Of a stretch of 45,010 nucleotides of DNA, positions 24,943 through 32,487 are shown piece after piece (the stretch's first letter is position 1; the number at the start of each line of letters is the position of its first letter). The stretch comes from an uncultured Pelagibacteraceae bacterium. GTDB taxonomy: Bacteria; Pseudomonadota; Alphaproteobacteria; Pelagibacterales; Pelagibacteraceae. A program made the translations under genes and the position numbers. The stretch lies in NCBI GenBank assembly GCA_902535155.1, contig CACASB010000005.1:1-45010 (forward strand), written 5' to 3'. The notes beneath the pieces were generated by a model. It saw only the letters and a list, made by a program, of their open reading frames with translations. It was not told the DNA's origin and did no database searches.

Positions 24943-27090
24943 ATGAGTCTTATTAAGACAGATCTATTAATTAAATATTTTAAAATTATATCTTTAATTA
25001 TTTTATTTTTTTCAAACACAAATACTTTTGGTGCTGTTTCCTCTTTTGTAGGGCAACATAACTGGGACGAAGACGAACAGAGGAACCCAACTGGCGTTTT
25101 ATTTAATCCCGATGGAACTAAAATGTACATTACCGGCATAACACAAAATCAAATCTATATGTATAATTTGACAACGCCTTATACTGTTACTACAGCAACA
25201 TATGCATCGAAAACATGTGATCTAGAAGGTGAAAATGATGCATTAGCGTTTAGATTTAATTCTAATGGAACTGCAATATTTGTACTTGATACAAAAGCCA
25301 CAGAGACTATAGACAAATATTCATTAACCACACCCTACGATATTTCTACCTGTTCATTTGTAGCTGGAAGCCCACAAGATTTTGATGGTGGATTGGAGAT
25401 GAGGTCATTTGCATTTAGTAATGATGGTCAAAAGATTTTCATTTTTGACGCAGATGGAAATAGTAGTAAACATTCAATTAAACAGTATTCACTTTCAAGT
25501 CCGTTTGATTTATCAAATCCGATTTTAACAACAGATTATATAGGTCACAATGGTGACTTAAATTCAATTGAACAATTTTCACAAGGGTTAGAATTTAGTT
25601 CTGATGGTTCAAAAATGTTTATAACTGGAAATAAGGAGGATACTATTCTGGCATTTAGTTTATCAATTCCGTTCGATTTGACTGCAACAGTAACTTATGA
25701 TGGAGAGCACATTGTAGATGAAGTTCATAGCCTAGGAGGTATTACATTTAGTTCAGATGGCTCTAAAATGATTGTCACAGATTTTAACAATGCTGATGCA
25801 AATCGAGGCGTATATCAATATGATTTAACTTGTGGTTTTGGAGTAGTTAAATGTATTGATCCGACAGCAAATAAAGATGATGTGGCATCAATAGAAACTC
25901 AATCTGAAAGCGCAAAAAAATTAATACAACACACCACATATCCAGTGATCAATCGTATGCAATGGTTAAGAAGGAACAACAGCAGGGGAAATTTAACTAA
26001 TCAAAATATTAAATTTCAATTTAATAATGAAATTTTAAACTCTTTATCAAAAACGTTGTTACCAGTTTATTTATCTAATTATAATTCTTCAAACACCGAT
26101 AATGAAAATTCTAGCTGGTCTCTATGGAGCGAAGGAACAATTAGTGTAGGTCGAATAGGTGATACCTCTGTTTCATCCTCTAAAAATATCAATACTTCAG
26201 CAATCACGCTAGGTGCGGACAAAAGAGGTAAAGATAACATAATGAGAGGTATTGCATTAAGATTTGGAAGTGATGATGTTGATGTGGGAGACCTTGGAAG
26301 TGCATTAAATATGAGCACATTTGGTCTGACTTTTTATGAGACTAAACCTAAAGGAGAAGAAAGATTTACTGATCACTTATTAGGTTTAAGTTTTATAAAT
26401 TCTGATTTAATTAATAATAGTGGTTCAACCTCAACTAATGGTGAGAGGTCCGGTGAGCAAATTTATGGCTCTTTTAGTTTAAGAGATACTCTTTCAAAAA
26501 ATAACTTAAATTTTACACCTAAAATAAAGATAGACTACGGTGTAACACACTTTGCAGAATATACAGAAACAGGTGCTACAGGTTTAAATTTAAAATTTAA
26601 AGATCAATATATTGGAAATTTTATAACCTCAGTTGGCGCTAATATTGATAAAAAATTTGACTTAAAGAATAATACCTTTTTACCTTATTTTGATTTTAAT
26701 TACTCTGCTGATATGAGCCCGTCAACAAAACAAAAATTTTCATATTCATCAAGTGGAGATAAATACACTTTAGATAACATTAATAATGCCACCCACAGTG
26801 TACATACTGGCATAGGTTTTGATTTAATTACAGATAGTGGTTTTAATTTAATGACAAAGTATACTAGAGACCAAATTACAGGAGGCAGTTACAATGATAA
26901 TTTTGTAATTGCAGGAGATTATAGAGCATCGTACAATTCATCTTACGCTCTTTCTGTTCATGAAACCTCAACAGAAGTCTCTTTTAAAAGTAAGCATAAC
27001 AACTTAAATTTTGATGTGACTAGTAATCTGGATTTCTTTGCTGAAGATCCTGAATATGGTATTTATTTAAAACTCTATACATTACATTAA
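24943..27090 (+). CDS. Secreted propeller-repeat protein with C-terminal outer-membrane barrel (autotransporter-like)
   Basis: A signal peptide (basic start, hydrophobic core at about 11-23, probable cleavage near residue 31) precedes five repeats. Each has a strand of the form F-x-x-D-G-x-K-M-x-I-T (near residues 51-65, 101-115, 155-169, 215-229, 266-280) followed by a Y-x-L-T-x-P-Y-D-I/L element (near 75, 126, 182, 239 and, degenerate, 293). This is a beta-propeller-like passenger. A linker (about 300-385) leads to a region of about 330 residues with alternating hydrophobic strands and turns, opening with W-S-L-W-S-E-G, resembling an autotransporter barrel. The last residue is His rather than the usual aromatic, though Y-L-K-L-Y lies just before it. 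A surface role in binding or adhesion is inferred. It ends two bases from the convergent mrp gene. Confidence 0.7.
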   Translation: MSLIKTDLLIKYFKIISLIILFFSNTNTFGAVSSFVGQHNWDEDEQRNPTGVLFNPDGTKMYITGITQNQIYMYNLTTPYTVTTATYASKTCDLEGENDALAFRFNSNGTAIFVLDTKATETIDKYSLTTPYDISTCSFVAGSPQDFDGGLEMRSFAFSNDGQKIFIFDADGNSSKHSIKQYSLSSPFDLSNPILTTDYIGHNGDLNSIEQFSQGLEFSSDGSKMFITGNKEDTILAFSLSIPFDLTATVTYDGEHIVDEVHSLGGITFSSDGSKMIVTDFNNADANRGVYQYDLTCGFGVVKCIDPTANKDDVASIETQSESAKKLIQHTTYPVINRMQWLRRNNSRGNLTNQNIKFQFNNEILNSLSKTLLPVYLSNYNSSNTDNENSSWSLWSEGTISVGRIGDTSVSSSKNINTSAITLGADKRGKDNIMRGIALRFGSDDVDVGDLGSALNMSTFGLTFYETKPKGEERFTDHLLGLSFINSDLINNSGSTSTNGERSGEQIYGSFSLRDTLSKNNLNFTPKIKIDYGVTHFAEYTETGATGLNLKFKDQYIGNFITSVGANIDKKFDLKNNTFLPYFDFNYSADMSPSTKQKFSYSSSGDKYTLDNINNATHSVHTGIGFDLITDSGFNLMTKYTRDQITGGSYNDNFVIAGDYRASYNSSYALSVHETSTEVSFKSKHNNLNFDVTSNLDFFAEDPEYGIYLKLYTLH

Positions 27091-27092
27091 AA

Positions 27093-27890
27093 TTAATTTT
27101 CAATAAATGAGGATTTAATTTTTTTTGCTATATCTAAATAAATTTTAGAAATCTCGTTATCTGGATTACTCTCAACAATTGGTTTTCCTTGATCACCAGA
27201 CTTACCAACTTCAGGATCAATAGGAATTTCACATAAAAATTCTTTACTGAATTCTTCTGCGGTTCTTTTAACCCCGCCTTCTCCAAAAATAGGATATTTT
27301 TTTCCATCTTCTCCCTTAAAAAAGCTCATATTATCCACAAGACCTATAATTTTAATACCTAATTTATCAAACATTCTTATCCCTCTTTTTACATCTTGAA
27401 GTGCAAGTTCTTGGGGAGTTGAAACAATTATAGCTCCATCCATCTCTATTTCTTGCGCAAATGTTAGTTGAGTATCTCCTGTCCCTGGAGGCATATCTAC
27501 AATGATAAAATCTAGATTGTTCCAGCTTACTTTTTGTGCAAAAGTTTTTATAGTGCTAGTTACCATTGGACCTCTCCAAATCATTGGAGTTTGCTCATCA
27601 GTTAAGAAACCAATCGACATACATTGTATGTCATATTTAACAATGGGTTTTAAATTTGAACCATCACTTTCGGGTTTTTGATTAATTGAAAAAAGCTTAG
27701 GTAAAGAAGGACCATAAATATCAGCATCTAGCAATCCGACTTTGCAACCTAAATTTTTTAACGCTAATGCCAGGTTTGTAGCAAAAGTAGATTTTCCTAC
27801 ACCTCCTTTGGCACTTGAAATCGCGATTGTAAATTTCGTGCCAGAAATTGGGTTTTTAACAAAGGTTTTTTTATAAGGTTTACCTATCAT
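27093..27890 (-). CDS. mrp: Mrp/ApbC-type iron-sulfur carrier P-loop ATPase (short form)
   Basis: Mrp/NBP35 proteins hold and deliver Fe-S clusters. The deviant Walker A loop K-G-G-V-G-K-S is near residues 29-35, the A-D-I-Y-G-P-S box follows, then M-P-P-G-T-G-D-T and V-D-N-M-S-F-F. The protein is only 265 residues: it lacks the N-terminal MIP18/DUF59 domain found in many alphaproteobacterial Mrp proteins, since a stop lies in frame shortly upstream of the ATG. The C-x-x-C cluster-binding pair expected after N-M-S is absent, replaced by F-K-G-E-D-G-K-K-Y. Loss of that pair is seen in other alphaproteobacterial Mrp (from memory), so it is probably functional. Confidence 0.9.
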   Translation of the reverse strand: MIGKPYKKTFVKNPISGTKFTIAISSAKGGVGKSTFATNLALALKNLGCKVGLLDADIYGPSLPKLFSINQKPESDGSNLKPIVKYDIQCMSIGFLTDEQTPMIWRGPMVTSTIKTFAQKVSWNNLDFIIVDMPPGTGDTQLTFAQEIEMDGAIIVSTPQELALQDVKRGIRMFDKLGIKIIGLVDNMSFFKGEDGKKYPIFGEGGVKRTAEEFSKEFLCEIPIDPEVGKSGDQGKPIVESNPDNEISKIYLDIAKKIKSSFIEN

Positions 27891-27937
27891 TGCTACATTA
27901 AGTCCGATTTTTTAAAGGTTCTTTTAACATACTAAAC

Positions 27938-27967
27938 TTGTTTTTCCCAACAAAGACACTATATAAA
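27938..27967 (+). promoter_or_regulatory. Candidate promoter for the hflK operon
   Basis: TTGTTT at 27938-27943 is followed after 18 bases by TATAAA (27962-27967), or after 16 bases by TATATA. Either would start transcription close to the hflK ATG at 27972, leaving almost no leader. The 81-base gap is divergent between mrp and hflK, so a promoter is needed here. Confidence 0.35.
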
Positions 27968-27971
27968 GTGC

Positions 27972-29069
27972 ATGGTTGATGATTTTAAAAGTAGAGGTGG
28001 TAGCCCTTGGGGATCCCCTCCAGGCGGTGGCGGAAATGGTTCAGGAAGAAGAGGCCCAACACCTCCAAACATAGACGAGATTATCAAAACTTTACAAGAT
28101 AAAATAAATAAGTTTTTACCTGGTGGCGCATCTAAGGGCGGCAAACCACTAATTTTTGGACTTTCAATTTTATTAATAATCTATGCTTTAAGTGGTTTAT
28201 ATCGTGTTTTGCCAGATGAGCAGGGCGTTGTTTTAAGATTTGGAAAATTTGTTACAACAACTCAACCAGGTTTAAATTACCATATACCTTTTCCAATTGA
28301 GAGTGTTATCACTCCCAAGGTTACCAAAGTAAATAGAATTGATATTGGTTTTAGATCAGAAAGAGACTCGGGATTTAGTTCAGGCGTTGTTGCAGATGTT
28401 CCAGAAGAAAGTTTAATGTTAACTGGAGATGAAAATATTGTTAACATTGATTTTTCTGTATTTTGGGTAATTAAAGATGCAGGAAAATTTTTATTTAAAA
28501 TTCAAGATCCAGAGGGAACCGTAAAAGCCGCAGCAGAAACTGCTATGAGAGAAGTGATAGCAAAAAGCAATATACAACCAATTTTAACTGAAGGAAGATC
28601 AGTTATAGAACAAGAAACAGAAACCATTATTCAAGAAATTTTAGACGAATATCAAAGTGGAATACAAGTAACGCAAGTTCAAACACAAAAAGCAGACCCA
28701 CCAGATCAAGTTATCGATGCATTTAGAGATGTTCAAGCAGCAAGAGCAGACATGGAGAGATCAAAAAATGAAGCAGAGGCTTATGCTAATGATGTTATTC
28801 CAAGAGCAAGAGGTGAAGCTGCAAAAATTTTACAAGCTGCTGAAGCTTATAAAAAAGAAGTTGTGGCAAAAGCAGAAGGAGAAGCAAGTAGATTTTTGTC
28901 TATATTTACCGAATATGCAAAAGCAAAAGAAGTAACACAAGAAAGAATGTATCTGGAGACAATGGAGAAAGTTCTTGCTGATATAGATAAAGTTATAATA
29001 GACAAAGATTCAGGCTCAGGAGTTGTTCCTTATTTACCTTTACCAGAATTAAAAAAGAAAACTAACTAA
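27972..29069 (+). CDS. hflK: HflK, SPFH-family regulator of the FtsH protease
   Basis: HflK and HflC form a large periplasm-facing cage in the inner membrane that surrounds FtsH and tunes membrane-protein degradation. The 365-residue protein begins with a Gly/Pro-rich cytoplasmic stretch (about 8-33), then one hydrophobic helix (about 59-77), the SPFH/band-7 domain (E-Q-G-V-V-L-R-F-G-K at its start) and a long Ala/Glu-rich helical region (about 250-330) that packs in the cage. It ends one base before the hflC ATG. The N-terminal tail and its order before hflC identify it as HflK. Confidence 0.96.
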   Translation: MVDDFKSRGGSPWGSPPGGGGNGSGRRGPTPPNIDEIIKTLQDKINKFLPGGASKGGKPLIFGLSILLIIYALSGLYRVLPDEQGVVLRFGKFVTTTQPGLNYHIPFPIESVITPKVTKVNRIDIGFRSERDSGFSSGVVADVPEESLMLTGDENIVNIDFSVFWVIKDAGKFLFKIQDPEGTVKAAAETAMREVIAKSNIQPILTEGRSVIEQETETIIQEILDEYQSGIQVTQVQTQKADPPDQVIDAFRDVQAARADMERSKNEAEAYANDVIPRARGEAAKILQAAEAYKKEVVAKAEGEASRFLSIFTEYAKAKEVTQERMYLETMEKVLADIDKVIIDKDSGSGVVPYLPLPELKKKTN

Positions 29070-29070
29070 C

Positions 29071-29940
29071 ATGAAAAAATTTGCAATACCAATTATAATA
29101 GTTTTAGCTGTTACAGCCTTTTTCTCAATTTTTATTGTTAAAGAAATTAATCAAGCAATTGTTTTACAATTTGGAGACCCTAAAAAAATAATTTTAAAAC
29201 CGGGTATAAACTTTAAATTACCTTTTATTCAAAACGTAGTTTATCTAGATAAGAGAATTTTAAATTTAGATACACCACCAGAAGAGGTTATTGCATCTGA
29301 TCAAAAACGTTTAATTGTAGACGCTTTTGCAAGATTTCAAATTATAGATCCACTTAAATTCTATATTTCAGTTGGCAATGAAAGAGTTGCAAGATCAAGA
29401 CTATCCACAATTATTAACTCAAGAATAAGAAACGTTTTAGGTCAACAAGAATTACAAACTTTATTATCCCAGGATAGAACAAAACAAATGTCACTAATTC
29501 AAGAAGGTGTTAATAATGAAGCTGAAAATTTTGGAATTAAAATAGTAGACGTAAGAATTAAGAGAGCAGATTTACCACAAGCAAACAGTGATGCAATTTA
29601 TAGAAGAATGCAGACAGAAAGAGAAAGAGAAGCAAAAGAATTTAGAGCCAAAGGTGCAGAAATGGCGGTTACAATTACATCAACCGCAGATAAAGAAGTT
29701 ACAGTAATATTAGCAGATGCAGAAAAAAAATCTCAAATCATGAAGGGTGAAGGAGATGGAAAAAGAAATAAAATATTTGCTGATGCATTTGGACAAGACC
29801 CTCAATTCTTTGCATTTTATAGAGCAATGCAAGCTTATGAAAAAGCTTTGATAGGAGGAGAAACTTCCCTAATTCTCTCACCGGACAGTGAATTTTTCAA
29901 ATTTTTTGGAGACATAAAAGCTAAACAAACAAATCAGTAA
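29071..29940 (+). CDS. hflC: HflC, SPFH-family partner of HflK
   Basis: A 289-residue protein with an N-terminal membrane helix (about 4-22), a band-7 domain opening N-Q-A-I-V-L-Q-F-G-D-P and a helical C-terminal part with E-R-E-R-E-A-K-E-F-R-A-K-G. HflC assembles with HflK around FtsH. It follows hflK directly and is followed after four bases by the DUF2065 gene, the same order as hflC-yjeT in E. coli. Confidence 0.96.
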   Translation: MKKFAIPIIIVLAVTAFFSIFIVKEINQAIVLQFGDPKKIILKPGINFKLPFIQNVVYLDKRILNLDTPPEEVIASDQKRLIVDAFARFQIIDPLKFYISVGNERVARSRLSTIINSRIRNVLGQQELQTLLSQDRTKQMSLIQEGVNNEAENFGIKIVDVRIKRADLPQANSDAIYRRMQTEREREAKEFRAKGAEMAVTITSTADKEVTVILADAEKKSQIMKGEGDGKRNKIFADAFGQDPQFFAFYRAMQAYEKALIGGETSLILSPDSEFFKFFGDIKAKQTNQ

Positions 29941-29944
29941 AAGT

Positions 29945-30133
29945 ATGAGAGAAATAATAGTCGCATTTGGACTATTTTTATTTATTGAAGGTGCTTTATA
30001 CGCATTATTTCCCTCAAGAATGAAAAATATGCTAGAGAAATTAAAACTTATGAAAGATAGCCAATTGAGATTTGGAGGATTTATATTTGCATTAGTTGGC
30101 TTTTTAATCATTTGGTATATGAAAGTTCTATGA
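29945..30133 (+). CDS. DUF2065 small membrane protein (YjeT-like)
   Basis: Sixty-two residues with two hydrophobic helices (about 3-22 and 42-58) joined by a short basic loop. The E-G-x-x-Y-A-L-F-P and L-R-x-x-G segments match DUF2065/YjeT proteins, which commonly sit next to hflC. The function is unknown; position suggests a link to the HflKC-FtsH system. Its TGA overlaps the degP ATG by four bases. Confidence 0.8.
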   Translation: MREIIVAFGLFLFIEGALYALFPSRMKNMLEKLKLMKDSQLRFGGFIFALVGFLIIWYMKVL

Positions 30134-31536
30134 GAGTAATACTAAAGAAATATCTTACTTTAATATTGTTGTTCTCTTTTGCAGCAGTTTCACCAATTAA
30201 CTCTCAAGACAGACCAGTTTCATTTGCTGATTTAGCAGAGAAGTTAATGCCATCAGTTGTAAATATTTCCACCACAACAACTGTAGTTCAAAATACTAAC
30301 CCTTTTCCATTTGAATTCCCTCCAGGATCACCTTTTGGAGATATGTTTAAAGAATTTGGTTCACCTCAGAAAAGAAAAGCAAATGCTTTGGGTTCAGGTT
30401 TTGTAATATATAGCAATGGAACAATTATTACAAACAATCATGTAATAAAAGGTGCTGAAGATATAGTGGTTAGATTTAGCAATGACAAAGAATATAAAGC
30501 TGAAATAATTGGGGCAGACCCATTGTCAGATGTAGCAGTTTTAAAAATAAAATCTGATGACAAGTTTAAACCAGTCAAGTTTGCAGATTCTGATAAAGCA
30601 AGAATAGGTGATTGGGTTATCGCCATCGGAAACCCTTTTGGCTTGGGAGGTACAGTTACATCAGGAATAATTTCAGCAAGAAATAGAAATATCGGTTTAT
30701 CAAGGTACGAAGATTTTATCCAAACAGATGCATCGATTAATACAGGAAATTCTGGCGGACCTTTATTTAATATGGACGGAGATGTAATAGGAATAAATAC
30801 AGCAATACTTGGTCAGCAGGGGTCAATTGGAATTGGTTTCGCAATTCCATCAAATAGTGCAAAACAAGTTATAGATCAATTAATTGAGTTTGGTGAAACG
30901 AAAAGAGGTTGGCTAGGTGTTAGAATTCAAAATGTTTCAAAAGAAATAGCAGAAATAGAAAAATTAGGGAAAGCTAGAGGTGCATTGGTTGCAAGTGTTG
31001 CACCAGGAAGTCCATCAGATAAAGGAGGAATTAAAGATGGGGATATCATATTAGAGTTTGATGGAAAAAAAATAAATGAAATGCAAGAGTTACCACTAAT
31101 TGTTGCTCAAACAAAAGTTGGCAAAGTTGTTAAACTTAAAGTTTGGAGAAATAAAAAAGAAATAACAAAAACCATTACTCTTGGAAGACTTGAAACCTCT
31201 GAAGATTTTAAAGCTGAAACTCCAAATATTCCAAAGGTTGAAGTTATAAATGCTTTAAAAATTGAAGTTAGACCAACAACAAAAGAAGATATAATTCAAA
31301 GACAACTACCACCAAATGTATCAGGTTTAATAATAACTAAAATAGAGCCAGATAGTCCTATAAATTATTTAAAAGTAAACGACATAATTGTAGAAGCAGG
31401 CAAAAGAAGAATTAAGTCTGCTAATCAGTTAAATAATTTAGTTAACACAGCATTAAAGTCACAAAATAAAACTATACTAGTTGCAATATTTAATAATCAA
31501 AATCAAAAAAGATATATTGGTGTAAAATTGGATTAG
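30130..31536 (+). CDS. degP: Periplasmic serine protease, DegP/HtrA family
   Basis: DegP-type proteases degrade or refold damaged periplasmic and outer-membrane proteins. A signal peptide (about 1-25) is followed by the trypsin-like domain with the triad H104 (T-N-N-H-V), D134 (S-D-V-A-V) and S208 (G-N-S-G-G-P), then two PDZ domains (about 255-345 and 370-465). I use the ATG at 30130, which overlaps the DUF2065 stop (ATGA) and gives 468 residues. An in-frame TTG six codons earlier lies inside that gene. The context (HflK, HflC, DUF2065, DegP) is a compact envelope protein-quality operon. Confidence 0.96.
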   Translation: MRVILKKYLTLILLFSFAAVSPINSQDRPVSFADLAEKLMPSVVNISTTTTVVQNTNPFPFEFPPGSPFGDMFKEFGSPQKRKANALGSGFVIYSNGTIITNNHVIKGAEDIVVRFSNDKEYKAEIIGADPLSDVAVLKIKSDDKFKPVKFADSDKARIGDWVIAIGNPFGLGGTVTSGIISARNRNIGLSRYEDFIQTDASINTGNSGGPLFNMDGDVIGINTAILGQQGSIGIGFAIPSNSAKQVIDQLIEFGETKRGWLGVRIQNVSKEIAEIEKLGKARGALVASVAPGSPSDKGGIKDGDIILEFDGKKINEMQELPLIVAQTKVGKVVKLKVWRNKKEITKTITLGRLETSEDFKAETPNIPKVEVINALKIEVRPTTKEDIIQRQLPPNVSGLIITKIEPDSPINYLKVNDIIVEAGKRRIKSANQLNNLVNTALKSQNKTILVAIFNNQNQKRYIGVKLD

Positions 31537-31537
31537 T

Positions 31538-32449
31538 ATGGACCTAAAGTCCAAAATAATTTTAATTTCAGGACCAACAGCATCAGGCAAATCAAAATTT
31601 GCACTTAGTGTTGCTAAAAAAATCAATGGAGAAATCATTAATGCCGACAGTATGCAAATTTTTAAAGAAATAAAGATTTTAAATGCAAGACCAAGTGCAA
31701 AAGATAAATCAAATATCAAACACCATTTATATGGATTTTTTAGTGTTAAAAAAAATTTTTCAGTAGGTGAGTGGTTAAAAAGATGTCTTATAAAAATTTC
31801 AGAAATAAAAAAAAGAAAAAAAGTACCAATAATCGTTGGTGGTACCGGCCTTTATTTCAAGTCTTTAGTGGATGGCTTGGCAAAAATACCAAATATAAGT
31901 AAAAGAAATAGGGATAAGGCAAGATTGTTACAAAAAAATATTGGTCAAAAAAATTTTTATAAAAAATTAATAAGATTAGACCCTTTATGTAAAAATTATA
32001 TTAATATCAACGATCAAAACAGGTCTATTAGAGCTTATGAAGTATATATTCAAACTAAGAAATCTTTATATACCTGGTTTAAAAATACCAAAGTTCATTT
32101 TCAAAATAAGGATTTTGTGAAAATATTTATTGATATTCCTAGAGCTGAAGTTGTTAAGAGCATATCATATCGGACAGATAAAATGTTCAAAGCAGGAGCA
32201 ATTAAAGAAGTTAAGAGGTTTAATAATTTGAAAGTAAAAAAAACAAATAGCTCATTTAAGATAATAGGAATAAGGGAAATTAATGAAATGAAACCTGATA
32301 AGTCGAATTTAAGTCTTATAAAAGAAAGAATCACTATAAAAACAAGGCAATACGCCAAAAGACAGATGACTTGGGCAAGAGGACACATGAAAGACTGGTA
32401 TAGAGTTGCTCCAAACAATCTAGTTTCTTATCTAAAAAAGATTAGTTAA
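31538..32449 (+). CDS. miaA: tRNA dimethylallyltransferase MiaA
   Basis: MiaA attaches the isopentenyl group to A37 of tRNAs reading U-starting codons. The P-loop G-P-T-A-S-G-K-S is at residues 12-19, followed by N-A-D-S-M-Q-I-F, G-G-T-G-L-Y-F and the late R-Q-Y-A-K-R-Q-M-T-W segment typical of the family. Length 303 is normal. It begins one base after the degP stop and is probably transcribed with it. Confidence 0.95.
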   Translation: MDLKSKIILISGPTASGKSKFALSVAKKINGEIINADSMQIFKEIKILNARPSAKDKSNIKHHLYGFFSVKKNFSVGEWLKRCLIKISEIKKRKKVPIIVGGTGLYFKSLVDGLAKIPNISKRNRDKARLLQKNIGQKNFYKKLIRLDPLCKNYININDQNRSIRAYEVYIQTKKSLYTWFKNTKVHFQNKDFVKIFIDIPRAEVVKSISYRTDKMFKAGAIKEVKRFNNLKVKKTNSSFKIIGIREINEMKPDKSNLSLIKERITIKTRQYAKRQMTWARGHMKDWYRVAPNNLVSYLKKIS

Positions 32450-32451
32450 AC

Positions 32452-32481
32452 TTGACCAATTAGTACAACTTCAGCTAGATT
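32452..32481 (+). promoter_or_regulatory. Candidate promoter of the ilvBHC genes
   Basis: TTGACC at 32452-32457 and TAGATT at 32476-32481 are separated by 18 bases, with transcription then starting near the ilvB ATG at 32488. An imperfect inverted repeat (CCAAT-TAG ... CTAG-ATTGG) spans the same stretch. This is the only gap (38 bases) before ilvB. Confidence 0.35.
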
Positions 32482-32487
32482 GGATAA

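Noticed and set aside
28717..28935. A 72-residue frame inside hflK
   Set aside because: Out-of-frame shadow of the helical hflK region with no start context or recognisable features.
30112..30129. TTG start for degP inside the DUF2065 gene
   Set aside because: The ATG at 30130 gives a standard signal peptide and an ATGA overlap.
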